A stretch of 64,000 nt of DNA from Bin87 sp965116565 (lineage in GTDB: Bacteria; Chloroflexota; Dehalococcoidia; Lucifugimonadales; UBA3495): contig OZ220699.1 of NCBI GenBank assembly GCA_965116565.1, forward strand, positions 868,001-932,000, read 5' to 3'. Numbering within the stretch: position 1 is the first letter of the stretch; every line of letters starts with the position of its first letter. The notes beneath the pieces are model-generated. The model did not search any database. It saw only the letters and a program-made list of their open reading frames with translations, and was not told where the DNA came from. Below are positions 1 to 9,361 of this stretch, piece after piece. The translations under genes and the position numbers were made by a program.

Positions 1-52
1 TCCGGTAGCCCTGGGAGCGAAGTCGCGAAATCGCTGAATCATGTCCGGACAT
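1..52 (-). CDS. N-terminal end of an unidentified protein (cut by window edge)
   Basis: Only the first 17 codons are in the window, reading MSGHDSAISRLRSQGYR. The start is supported by a perfect GGAGG at 60-64 (reverse strand), seven bases before the ATG at 50-52. A possible promoter lies just upstream at 91-118. The fragment is too short to assign a family. It is divergent from nothing nearby; hsp20 follows in the same orientation further upstream and ends at its own terminator, so this gene is probably transcribed separately. Confidence 0.5.
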   Translation of the reverse strand, partial: MSGHDSAISRLRSQGYR

Positions 53-90
53 GTGCGAACCTCCGTTGTTGCAATGATTTGCGGCAGCGA

Positions 91-118
91 ATGTTAGCAC
101 AATTTCTCGCGAAGTCAA
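91..118 (-). promoter_or_regulatory. candidate promoter for the leftmost minus-strand gene
   Basis: On the minus strand TTGACT (118-113) and TAACAT (96-91) are separated by 16 bases. The predicted transcript would start about 30 bases before the partial gene that begins at 52. Judged by eye only. Confidence 0.35.
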
Positions 119-167
119 TAGCATGCGGATTGACGGATGTGTCCGGCCGCTGCGGCCTGGGCGCATG

Positions 168-198
168 CAAAACGGGGCAGGTGTCTGACCTGCCCCGT
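168..198 (-). terminator. rho-independent terminator of hsp20
   Basis: A perfect 11-bp stem (172-182 with 188-198, loop of five) is followed on the minus strand by TTTTG. It lies 27 bases beyond the hsp20 stop codon. Confidence 0.85.
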
Positions 199-224
199 CG
201 GTGGTTGACCGGGTGACGTGAGAT

Positions 225-701
225 TTACGCTGCGTCGGTGGCAGCGGCGCCGGAGATGTGCAGCCTCCGGGTGCGGTCGGCCTCGGCGACCGGGACCGTG
301 ACGGTGAGCACGCCGTTTTCGAGGGCCACGGCGGCATCGTCGAGGTGCAGGTCGCTGGGCAAGCGGATGGCGCGGGAGAAACTGCCGGAGCGTCGCTCGC
401 GCATGAGGTATTCCTCGCCCTCGCCGGTGGTCTCCGTCTGTCGTGACGCTTTCACGGACAGAATGCGGTCGGGGCTGATGGAAACGTCCACGTCATCGGC
501 GGTGAAACCGGGGAGCGAAGCGCACATCGTCAGGGCCTTGTCGTCCCGGCGCACGTCCATAGGGATGGACCAGGATTCGCTGGCGTGCTCCACGTCTCCG
601 CCCAGGGGATCGCCCCAGCGGGCGTTCCAGAACGGGTGGTTCATCATTCGGCTGAAGTGGCGCATTTCGCGGAAGGGATCGAATCGTTGCAGGCTGGTCA
701 T
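225..701 (-). CDS. hsp20: Hsp20 family small heat-shock protein
   Basis: The 158-residue product is the usual length for a bacterial small heat-shock protein, an ATP-independent holdase that binds unfolding proteins in the cytoplasm. An alpha-crystallin domain spans about residues 45-145, with the family's start (WSIPMDVRRDDKAL), the central LPGF segment, and the hallmark GVLTVTVP near residues 129-136. The N-terminus (LQRFDPFREMRHFSRMM) is typical of the class. It is transcribed divergently from dnaJ-hspR-clp; the shared region carries inverted repeats that could bind HspR. Its own terminator follows the stop codon. Confidence 0.95.
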   Translation of the reverse strand: MTSLQRFDPFREMRHFSRMMNHPFWNARWGDPLGGDVEHASESWSIPMDVRRDDKALTMCASLPGFTADDVDVSISPDRILSVKASRQTETTGEGEEYLMRERRSGSFSRAIRLPSDLHLDDAAVALENGVLTVTVPVAEADRTRRLHISGAAATDAA

Positions 702-773
702 AGTATTCCTCCATCAAGTCGGCGCTCTGGCCGGAATATCCGCCAGCCGATTGCCTCGACTGACACCGTCCAC

Positions 774-800
774 TTTATAAACTTGATGGCTAGTTGTCAA
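774..800 (-). promoter_or_regulatory. candidate hsp20 promoter
   Basis: On the minus strand TTGACA (800-795) precedes an A/T-rich TATAAA (779-774) with a 15-base spacer, which is shorter than optimal; a TAAAGT three bases further would give a spacer of about 17. The -35 lies inside the inverted repeat at 781-802, so a repressor bound there would block it. Confidence 0.4.
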
Positions 801-802
801 GT
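781..802. promoter_or_regulatory. inverted repeat resembling a HAIR (HspR) operator
   Basis: A 22-bp imperfect palindrome with ACTTGA at 781-786 and TCAAGT at 797-802; 8 of 11 positions pair. The known actinobacterial HAIR consensus is CTTGAGT-N7-ACTCAAG; here the CTTGA and TCAAG cores are 10 rather than 11 bases apart. A second repeat, GTCAA-N4-TTGAC, lies at 819-832 and overlaps the dnaJ -35. Both sit between divergent hsp20 and dnaJ, and an HspR-like regulator is encoded at 1808-2146. Assignment to HspR is inference. Confidence 0.5.
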
Positions 803-827
803 ATATGGCTTGAGAATAGTCAAAATA

Positions 828-856
828 TTGACCAACGACACATAGCGATGTATGAT
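828..856 (+). promoter_or_regulatory. promoter of the dnaJ-hspR-clp operon
   Basis: TTGACC (828-833), 17-base spacer, TATGAT (851-856). The start of transcription would fall near 863, about 30 bases before the dnaJ ATG. The -35 overlaps the inverted repeat at 819-832. Confidence 0.65.
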
Positions 857-892
857 GGTACCAAGACCAAATCCATATCAGCGGGGACCGAC

Positions 893-1801
893 ATGGCTGA
901 CTACTATGACATATTGGGCGTGTCGCGCACCGCCGACGAAAAAGAGATTCGCCAGGCGTACCGGCGGTTGGCCCGGCAGCATCATCCGGACGTGAACCCG
1001 GGGGATGACGCATCCGCCGAGAGGTTCAAGTCCATCAACGCGGCGTATGAGGTGCTGTCCGACTCCGACAAGCGGACGAAGTATGACCGTTACGGGGACC
1101 AGTGGCAGCATGCCGAGCATTTTGAGCAGCAGGGGGGCGGAGACTTCTCGCAGTTCTTCCGAGGCCGGGACTTCGGCGGCGGACGGGGCGGATTTTCGTT
1201 CAGCGCCGGCGGGGCGAAGCTTTCGGATATACTCGGCGGACTGGGAGGTTTTGGGGATTTGGGCGGTGTTGGCGAACGCATGCGGCCGCGGCCGGCGGAC
1301 ATTCCGGTGGACATCACGCTGGAGGAAGCCGACGCCGGCACCACGCGGCGGGTCAACCTGCCCAACGGGCGGAGGCTGGAGGTCAAGATACCTCCCGGTA
1401 TAGCCGACGGCGGGCGAGTGCACATCGCCGCCGGGGGTGATTCCAGCGGCGAGTTCAACCTGGTGGTGACGGTTTTGCCGCACCGCAGGTTTGAGCGCAA
1501 GGGGGCCGATCTGCACACCTCGGTTGACGTGCCGTTGCTGGACGCCGTTCTGGGCGGCGCGGCCGACGTGCAAACGCTGCGCGGGCACATTGAGCTGACC
1601 CTGCCTCCGGAGACGCAGAACGGCCGGCGATTCAGGCTGGCCGGCCAGGGTATGGCGCGGCTGAACGATCCGGAACGCCGGGGCAACCTGTACGCCACCG
1701 TGAATGTGACGTTGCCGTCCAACCTGACGGACGAGCAGCGCGATCTTTTCGCGCAGATGCGCGCGGTGGAGGCGGAGAACGACGCGGCGGGGGAGGACTA
1801 A
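893..1801 (+). CDS. DnaJ/CbpA-type Hsp40 co-chaperone
   Basis: Co-chaperone of about 302 residues that stimulates DnaK ATPase. The N-terminal J domain (MADYYDILGVSR, with the essential HPD in RQHHPDVNPG) is followed by a Gly/Phe-rich linker (about residues 75-120) and the two beta-barrel substrate-binding domains. The Cys-rich zinc finger of true DnaJ is absent, so this is the CbpA/type II form. The ATG at 893 was chosen because it begins the conserved MADYYDILG; an upstream in-frame start at 794 would lie inside the promoter region. It is the first gene of an operon with the HspR-like regulator (6-base gap) and a Clp ATPase. No dnaK is in the window. Confidence 0.93.
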   Translation: MADYYDILGVSRTADEKEIRQAYRRLARQHHPDVNPGDDASAERFKSINAAYEVLSDSDKRTKYDRYGDQWQHAEHFEQQGGGDFSQFFRGRDFGGGRGGFSFSAGGAKLSDILGGLGGFGDLGGVGERMRPRPADIPVDITLEEADAGTTRRVNLPNGRRLEVKIPPGIADGGRVHIAAGGDSSGEFNLVVTVLPHRRFERKGADLHTSVDVPLLDAVLGGAADVQTLRGHIELTLPPETQNGRRFRLAGQGMARLNDPERRGNLYATVNVTLPSNLTDEQRDLFAQMRAVEAENDAAGED

Positions 1802-1807
1802 CTGACC

Positions 1808-2146
1808 ATGTCAATGGATAACGATTTCACGACTGAACCCTGTTTCGTCATAAGCGTGGCGGCCCGAATGGTGGGCCTGCACGCCCAGACCCTCAGATAC
1901 TACGAAAGGGTCGGGTTGGTGATGCCGTCCCGCTCGGGCGGACGCCAGCGCCTTTACTCGATGGCGGACGTGGAACGCCTGCGACGAATCAAGACATTCA
2001 CGGACGACATGGGCGTGAACCTGGCGGGGGCCGAATTGGCTTTGCGGCTGGTGGACCGGGTCCGGGAACTGGAAGCGCAGGTGGAAATTCTGACCGAAGA
2101 GGTGAGACGGTTGCGGGGCAATAATCAACACCGGGCCGTAAGCTGA
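1808..2146 (+). CDS. hspR: MerR-family regulator, HspR-like
   Basis: A 112-residue MerR-type DNA-binding protein. The N-terminal winged helix-turn-helix (ISVAARMVGLHAQTLRYYER) is followed by the typical recognition segment ending RQRLYSMADVERLRRI and a C-terminal dimerisation coiled coil (VRELEAQVEILTEEVRRLR). The position between dnaJ and a Clp ATPase matches HspR, the autoregulatory repressor of heat-shock operons in actinobacteria and other phyla. Inverted repeats upstream of dnaJ are plausible operators. It could also be another MerR regulator, but length and context favour HspR. Confidence 0.85.
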   Translation: MSMDNDFTTEPCFVISVAARMVGLHAQTLRYYERVGLVMPSRSGGRQRLYSMADVERLRRIKTFTDDMGVNLAGAELALRLVDRVRELEAQVEILTEEVRRLRGNNQHRAVS

Positions 2147-2195
2147 TCGGCCTATAACCAAGACGATAGACGATAAATGAAGAGAGGTGCCCGAT

Positions 2196-4679
<2,484 letters not shown>

Positions 4680-4701
4680 CCTTACCTTACCGGATAGACG
4701 G

Positions 4702-4727
4702 GTGGGGTGGGTAATCACCTGCCCCAC
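4702..4727. terminator. weak hairpin between convergent genes
   Basis: GTGGGG (4702-4707) pairs with CCCCAC (4722-4727) with an inner GGT/ACC extension. A second GCCTGG/CCAGGC hairpin follows around 4756. Neither has a clear U tract. They lie between the convergent clp gene and the phosphoribosyltransferase and may help end transcription. Confidence 0.3.
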
Positions 4728-4814
4728 GCAATACGCTTGGTTTCGGCTCATGTGCCTGGTTTACCAGCCAGGCGCAGTAAGTCATACGATCACGCTGGCA
4801 TCAACGTTGACGGT

Positions 4815-5723
4815 CTAGTTGAGCACCAGCACCGCGCCGGCGACGATTACCCACGCGATTATCGCCACCATCAGGGGGACGTCGCGCAGCATCAGCATTT
4901 CCGGAGATTCGGCGTCCCGGCTGTGATTCAGCAGAAACAGGTAACGGAACAGGCCGAATATCACCAGGGGGACGGTCAACAGCATGGTGTTGTTCGCCGG
5001 CAGGTTATCGGCCTCGACGGCGTACAGGGTGTAGCTCACCAGCGCAGCCGTGGCGGAAAGCACGAGCAACTGTCCCCCCACCGGCGGGCCATAGTGCTGC
5101 AGGGTGGCCCGTTGGGCGTCTGCGTCGGGCCCCGCGAGGCGCGCCTCCGCGTAACGGCGGCCAATGACGATGAACAGGGCTCCCGCGGCGGTCACGGCGT
5201 ACAGCCAGGGAGACGGCGCGGCGCCCACGGCCACCGCACCGGCCACCGCGCGGAGCACGTAACCCGCGGCCACGAGTATCACGTCGACCAGGGCAACCGA
5301 TTTCAGCCTCAGGGAGTACCCGACGTTCAGCCCCAGGTAGACGATTCCAATCATCAGCAACACCCGGTACGGCGGGACGGATATGGTGTAGAGGGCCAGC
5401 ATGCCGGCCACCGCCAGCGCGATGCAGACCGCGACGGCCACGGGAAGCGACACGGCGCCGGATGCGATTGGACGATTGCGCTTGGTGGGATGCTGACGGT
5501 CGGCATTACGGTCGGCGCAGTCGTTGAGGATGTATATGGCCGCCGACAGCGCGCAGAACGCGGTGAACAGAATCCCCAACCGGGGAGCGTAGGGCAGCAG
5601 GGTCCGCAGGTCGCCGGCAGACCAGACGAGGTCCACCGCGAACATCAGGGGCAGGAAGACCAACAGGTTCTTGACCCACTGCCGGGGCCGCGCGGTCCTG
5701 ACGAGTCCGGCGACGACGCTCAT
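4815..5723 (-). CDS. UbiA-family prenyltransferase, decaprenyl-phosphate phosphoribosyltransferase type
   Basis: A 302-residue polytopic membrane enzyme of the UbiA superfamily. The aspartate-rich motif lies near residues 82-95 (NDCADRNADRQHP) and continues KRNRPIASG; the N-terminus carries RPRQWVKNLLVFLP, typical of the DPPR-synthase branch (Rv3806c type), which transfers phosphoribose from PRPP to polyprenyl phosphate. A second motif region has YSLRLKSVALVDV. About nine hydrophobic segments are evident. The start at 5723 overlaps the stop of the upstream gene as ATGA, indicating translational coupling. Exact lipid substrate is unknown; no epimerase genes for decaprenyl-phospho-arabinose are seen nearby. 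Confidence 0.85.
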   Translation of the reverse strand: MSVVAGLVRTARPRQWVKNLLVFLPLMFAVDLVWSAGDLRTLLPYAPRLGILFTAFCALSAAIYILNDCADRNADRQHPTKRNRPIASGAVSLPVAVAVCIALAVAGMLALYTISVPPYRVLLMIGIVYLGLNVGYSLRLKSVALVDVILVAAGYVLRAVAGAVAVGAAPSPWLYAVTAAGALFIVIGRRYAEARLAGPDADAQRATLQHYGPPVGGQLLVLSATAALVSYTLYAVEADNLPANNTMLLTVPLVIFGLFRYLFLLNHSRDAESPEMLMLRDVPLMVAIIAWVIVAGAVLVLN

Positions 5724-6685
5724 CGATTGTCGTGAGTCGATTCGGTCAGCGCTTCGGCGTTGAGTTGCGCGGACCCGGTGCGACTGATCCACAGCCACGC
5801 CAGCAGCCCGATCAGCACCGCAAACCAGAGGGTGGTCAGCCGGGTCAGCAGGGTGGCCAGCGCGGCCGGCGCGGCTTCGAGTCCGGACTGGCGCAACAGC
5901 GCGACCATGCTGCCCTCGAATCCGACCAGACCGCCGGGCAGCGCTGTTACGGCGCCCACCAGAGCGGCGGCGGCGGAAATCGGTATGGCGAGCAACGGCG
6001 AGATTTGTTCCTCAATCCCAATCACAATGATCCACAACGCCACGCCCTCAGCGGCCCACGCCAGCGTCCCCAGGATCACCGCTGCAGCCAGAATCGGCGG
6101 GGTCATGAGCCGGCGAAGGCCCTGATGGGAGTGGGCCAGCGGTTCCTGCCACCGCCGCAGGATGGGCAGCCTGAGCGCGGCGGCGCCGAACCGTGAGGCG
6201 GCCAGGACGCCGATGACGATCACCGTCGCCAGGATGCATAGCACGACCACGGCGACGATTGCAGGGAGCAGCAGGGTCCCGGCCATGGCCAATAGGGCGA
6301 CCGAGACGACGTCGGTCAGGCGCTCCATGACCACCGCGGGGGCGGACGCCGAGACGGGCACTCCGGCGCGTCGGCTGAGCCACACGCTCTTGAGCAGTTC
6401 TCCCGCTTTACCTGGCGTGATGGACAAGGCAAGCCCGGCGGCGAACACCGACACGCTCATGGAGAACGGTATGCGAATATCCAGCGCGCGCAAGTACAGC
6501 AACCAACGCAGGTATCGCAGCGCGTAGTTGATCACCGCCAGGGCGAGCGCCGCCGCGAACGCAACATAAAGCGACGGCGCATCCACCAGCAAACCGCTGA
6601 CATCGCGCACGTCGCCGTACGCCAGCAGGCCGGCGAAGGCCGCGACGGTGACGAGCAGCAGGAGCAGCCAGCTACGCCCCCTCAA
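5720..6685 (-). CDS. LPG-synthase-like (UPF0104) integral membrane protein
   Basis: About 321 residues with roughly eight transmembrane segments and no soluble domain. It matches the flippase-like membrane region of lysylphosphatidylglycerol synthases (ALRYLRWLLYLRALDI near the start; SITPGKAGELLKSVWL; VTALPGGLVGFEGSMVALL near the end). Many such stand-alone proteins are thought to move lipids, but substrate is unknown. I chose the TTG at 6685 because it overlaps the larB stop (TTGA) and has GGAGG four bases upstream; a longer reading to 6805 would overlap larB by 120 bases. Downstream it overlaps the phosphoribosyltransferase, so the two membrane proteins are coupled. Confidence 0.85.
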   Translation of the reverse strand: MRGRSWLLLLLVTVAAFAGLLAYGDVRDVSGLLVDAPSLYVAFAAALALAVINYALRYLRWLLYLRALDIRIPFSMSVSVFAAGLALSITPGKAGELLKSVWLSRRAGVPVSASAPAVVMERLTDVVSVALLAMAGTLLLPAIVAVVVLCILATVIVIGVLAASRFGAAALRLPILRRWQEPLAHSHQGLRRLMTPPILAAAVILGTLAWAAEGVALWIIVIGIEEQISPLLAIPISAAAALVGAVTALPGGLVGFEGSMVALLRQSGLEAAPAALATLLTRLTTLWFAVLIGLLAWLWISRTGSAQLNAEALTESTHDNR

Positions 6686-7473
6686 TCCGCCTCCGTACCG
6701 CCCGTGCCGGAATTTTCGGAACCGGCCATCGCGCAGATCTGGGCGGCCAGATAGCCGGCGCCGAAACCGTTGTCGATATTCACCACGCTCACGCCCGGAG
6801 CGCACGCGTTCAGCATCCCGAGCAGGGCGGCGAGTCCATCAAAACTGGCGCCATAACCGACGCTGGTCGGCACGGCTATGACGGGAGCGGAGACAAGGCC
6901 GGATACGACGCTGGCGAGGGCGGCCTCCATCCCCGCGACCACCACGATCACCCGTGCCGCCTGGAGTTCATCCAACCGGTCGAGCAGTCGATGCAGTCCG
7001 GCGACCCCCACGTCGTTGAGGCGTTTGGCGCAACACCCCATCAATTCCGCAGTTACGGCGGCTTCGTCCGCGAACGGCAAGTCGGCGGTGCCGGCGGTGA
7101 CGATCAGCAGCCCTTCATGTCGCAGTTCAAGCGGTGGATCGGAGGGGACGACGATGCAGCGCGCCAACTCGTGGTACTCCGCGGACGGCATCGACCCGGA
7201 TACCAACCGGTAGGCATCGGGCGAAACCCGCGTGACCAGAACGGGATGACCGCGTCCCGCCAGTTCCGGAACGATGCCGGCGATCTGATCGGGGGTTTTG
7301 CCTTGGCCCATCACGACCTCGGGCCAACCGGTGCGCAAGGGCCGGTGATGGTCGAGACGGGCATAGCCAAGGTCCTGGTACGGCAGGTCGCGCAGGGCAG
7401 AGACCGCCTCGGCTACCGGGACGCTCCCGTCGCGCACTCCTTCCAGGAGGGCCATGAGCGAGGACCGTTCCAT
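6682..7473 (-). CDS. larB: LarB, nickel-pincer cofactor biosynthesis
   Basis: A 263-residue protein matching LarB, which carboxylates and hydrolyses nicotinic acid adenine dinucleotide in the first step of nickel-pincer nucleotide synthesis for lactate racemase-type enzymes. The C-terminal half is PurE-like, with VVAGMEAALASVVSGL, VIAVPTSVGYGASFDGLAALLGMLNACAPG and a final GFGAGYLAA. The N-terminal part (LGYARLDHHRPLRTGWPEVVMGQGKT) is the LarB-specific region. larC and larE are not in the window. ATG 7473 is preferred over TTG 7476, which abuts the upstream stop. It begins a run of coupled genes with the two membrane proteins downstream. Confidence 0.92.
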   Translation of the reverse strand: MERSSLMALLEGVRDGSVPVAEAVSALRDLPYQDLGYARLDHHRPLRTGWPEVVMGQGKTPDQIAGIVPELAGRGHPVLVTRVSPDAYRLVSGSMPSAEYHELARCIVVPSDPPLELRHEGLLIVTAGTADLPFADEAAVTAELMGCCAKRLNDVGVAGLHRLLDRLDELQAARVIVVVAGMEAALASVVSGLVSAPVIAVPTSVGYGASFDGLAALLGMLNACAPGVSVVNIDNGFGAGYLAAQICAMAGSENSGTGGTEAD

Positions 7474-7476
7474 CAA

Positions 7477-7857
7477 TCAGCCTGGGCCGGGCGCCGGAGT
7501 GATGGCCGCGGAGCGCGATTTCATCAGGCGGTAGAGGCCGCCCAGAGTGGCCATGCCGGCGACGTACGCTGAGAATACCGCCACCGCGATCCAGGTGAGG
7601 ATGATGAACCGCCCGGGAATGGGCGCGGCGAGGGTAACGATGATGGCGATAATCACGAGAATGGCTGCCGAGGCCGCGCCGACGGCGGAGCCGAAAATCG
7701 CAGCGGCGACCAGCGGAGCGCGGTCCCCGGTTGGCACCGACCGGATGCCGAAGTAAGCGCCGAGGAACGGGCCGAAAGGCGCCAGCAACACCTGGGCGAT
7801 GGGAACGATGGTGCACACCAGCATAACGGCAAGCGCGGTGAGGACCCCCCTAGCCAT
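7477..7857 (-). CDS. small membrane protein of unknown function
   Basis: A 126-residue protein with about four hydrophobic segments (residues 5-25, 40-60, 65-85 and 90-110) separated by short loops, ending in a Pro/Gly-rich tail. I do not recognise a family. ATG 7857 gives MARGVLTALAVMLV; a TTG at 7875 is also in frame but has no ribosome-binding site. It lies immediately before larB with adjacent stop and start codons, so it is likely the first gene of that operon. Confidence 0.6.
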   Translation of the reverse strand: MARGVLTALAVMLVCTIVPIAQVLLAPFGPFLGAYFGIRSVPTGDRAPLVAAAIFGSAVGAASAAILVIIAIIVTLAAPIPGRFIILTWIAVAVFSAYVAGMATLGGLYRLMKSRSAAITPAPGPG

Positions 7858-8001
7858 GGCGGGACCGATGGGCAAAGTCTGGTGTTGGTGTCGGCAACAT
7901 CGGAGTAATCAGTATAGCGGGCGCAATGGGGCGATGCATCGAGGTTTCAGATTATAATCCCCGTTCAACAACCACAGTTACTTTGGACACGGGAGGAGTG
8001 C

Positions 8002-8436
8002 ATGACTCTCCAGGGATCATCGCGGGCAAATGAGCAGGATGGGCCGTTCGCCGAACTGCTGGGCATAAGACCGGGAGAGTCGGCCGACGGCGTCGGCACG
8101 GCTTTCATGACGGTTGCGGACAGGCACCGGCAGGGAGCAGGGGCGGTACAGGGCGGAATCCTGGTAGCGCTGGCCGACTACGCGTTTTTTCGGGCCTGCC
8201 GGTCGCTGCTGAAAGAGGGGGAGCACGCAGTCACCATTGAGTTGAAACTGAATTTTGTTGCGCCGGCCAGGGACGGTGAGTTGACCGCCCGGAGCGCCAT
8301 CAGGAGTCGAGGCGGCCGCATAATCGTTGGGGACATGGAAATATTCGGAGCGGATGGCCAGTTGATTGCGACCGGGCTGGGCACGTACATGACCGTGTAC
8401 GACCGACGGGTGAGTCCAAGGACGGACGGAGCCTGA
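8002..8436 (+). CDS. PaaI-type hotdog-fold thioesterase
   Basis: A 144-residue single hotdog domain. The diagnostic GAVQGGILVALADYAF (residues about 49-64) contains the catalytic-region glycines and the conserved aspartate of PaaI acyl-CoA thioesterases, followed by VTIELKLNFVAPARDGELTARS. It probably hydrolyses aryl- or acyl-CoA thioesters in the cytoplasm; the substrate cannot be told. GGGAGGAG lies seven bases before the ATG. A TATAAT at 7953-7958 may be its -10, though I see no good -35. No phenylacetate pathway genes are near. Confidence 0.9.
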   Translation: MTLQGSSRANEQDGPFAELLGIRPGESADGVGTAFMTVADRHRQGAGAVQGGILVALADYAFFRACRSLLKEGEHAVTIELKLNFVAPARDGELTARSAIRSRGGRIIVGDMEIFGADGQLIATGLGTYMTVYDRRVSPRTDGA

Positions 8437-8568
8437 GACAAAAAGCGCGAGCGTCAGAAAGTGGTCAGCAATATTCGCTGCGACGTCGAGTGTCCGACGC
8501 GAGCAGGGCGTATTGTGATCGGCGGAAAGCGTCGCAATTTGGTGGTTTCGCTCGCAAATTCGCATCGG

Positions 8569-8597
8569 TTGGCATTCTGCGCGTCAATGCGTATAAT
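8569..8597 (+). promoter_or_regulatory. promoter of the Rrf2 regulator
   Basis: TTGGCA (8569-8574), 17-base spacer, perfect TATAAT (8592-8597). Transcription would begin near 8604, about 18 bases before the TTG start. Confidence 0.65.
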
Positions 8598-8621
8598 TCC
8601 TCATGCGACGGAGGTGTAGGT

Positions 8622-9101
8622 TTGCGCATCCCGATGAGAGTTGATTATGGCGTCCGGGCGTTGGTGGAGCTTGCCATGCGCTACGGAGATGGCCCGGTGC
8701 AGACCTCGGCGATCGCCTACCGCCAGGGCATTCCGGAGTCTTACCTGGAGCGGTTGATGTCCGCGCTGAACAAGAGTGGGTTCGTGCACAGCCGCCGCGG
8801 GCCGCAGGGCGGGCACCTTCTGGCCAGAGCACCCAACCGCATCAACCTGTACGAAATCATGCAGGAGCTTGACGGCAACGCGTCCCCGCTTGATTGCCTG
8901 ACCTTACCCACGGACTGCATGTTTGCGGGATGCTGCGCGCAGAAGGAGATCTGGCAGACGGTGGAAGACTCCATCCAACTGGTTTTGGAGGGCACGACAC
9001 TGGCGCATCTCGCCGAGCGGCAGATCGCCCTGATTGACAGGGCCGATATGCAGGCGGAGCACTGGGAACCGGTTGCCGGACCAGCCCCGGCGCCGGTGTA
9101 G
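8622..9101 (+). CDS. Rrf2-family transcriptional regulator
   Basis: A 159-residue Rrf2 protein. The winged helix-turn-helix occupies residues 1-75 (RVDYGVRALVELA, IPESYLERLMSALNKSGFVHSRRGPQGGHLLARAP). Cysteines lie in LDCLTLPTDCMFAGCC, close to where IscR and NsrR hold an iron-sulfur cluster. The TTG at 8622 has GGAGG seven bases upstream; an ATG four codons later and a longer reading frame from 8490 lack one. It sits directly before the cysteine-synthesis leader, so control of sulfur or Fe-S metabolism (CymR/IscR-like) is plausible but inferred. Confidence 0.88.
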   Translation: MRIPMRVDYGVRALVELAMRYGDGPVQTSAIAYRQGIPESYLERLMSALNKSGFVHSRRGPQGGHLLARAPNRINLYEIMQELDGNASPLDCLTLPTDCMFAGCCAQKEIWQTVEDSIQLVLEGTTLAHLAERQIALIDRADMQAEHWEPVAGPAPAPV

Positions 9102-9137
9102 TCGGCTTGCGCCATCTCGTTGCGCCCGCGTAATTTC

Positions 9138-9167
9138 TTGACAAAAATTCCGGCCCGGCGATAGACT
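9138..9167 (+). promoter_or_regulatory. promoter of the cysteine-gene leader
   Basis: TTGACA (9138-9143), 18-base spacer, TAGACT (9162-9167). Transcription would start at about 9174-9176, practically on the ATG of the short leader ORF at 9176. Confidence 0.6.
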
Positions 9168-9175
9168 CGTCGCAC

Positions 9176-9226
9176 ATGCTTCACATGCGACCCTCAACGT
9201 TTACCTGCGCCTGTCCCGATACATAG
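9176..9226 (+). CDS. candidate leader peptide with Cys-Ala-Cys
   Basis: Sixteen codons: MLHMRPSTFTCACPDT, then TAG. There is no Shine-Dalgarno, and the predicted transcription start falls within about two bases of the ATG, so it may be translated leaderless. The two Cys codons (9206 and 9212) abut or lie in the 5' arm of a hairpin at 9210-9234. It precedes an E1-like gene and a cysteine synthase gene. Cysteine-rich leaderless short ORFs that act as cysteine attenuators are known from mycobacteria; the role here is inference. Confidence 0.5.
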   Translation: MLHMRPSTFTCACPDT

Positions 9227-9303
9227 GGGACAGGCTTCTTGCAATACCGCAAAGCCTGCACCCGCGAGGCCCGTTCAACGGACTGGGGCGCGGGTTTTGT
9301 TTT
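9210..9303 (+). promoter_or_regulatory. candidate transcription attenuator of the cysteine operon
   Basis: Hairpin 1 pairs CCTGTCCC (9210-9217) with GGGACAGG (9227-9234). Hairpin 2 pairs CAGGCTT (9231-9237) with AAGCCTG (9252-9258) and has an inner TGC/GCA; it shares 9231-9234 with hairpin 1, so the two compete. Hairpin 3 pairs ACCCGCG (9260-9266) with CGCGGGT (9289-9295) and runs into TTTTGTTTT, like a rho-independent terminator. GTTTTGC (9299-9305) is also complementary to GCAAAAC (9342-9348), next to the GGAGG of the first gene. Hairpin 2 ends just before hairpin 3, so the switch is not a textbook one. Confidence 0.5.
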
Positions 9304-9361
9304 GCGCCGAGGGTTTTAGTAATCGCGAACCACTGATTCAGGCAAAACGGAGGAATCCCAA

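Noticed and set aside
88..130. CIRCE element (HrcA operator)
   Set aside because: Only a single TTAGCAC half-site at 94-100; no matching GAGTGCTAA and no hrcA gene. None was seen upstream of groES either.
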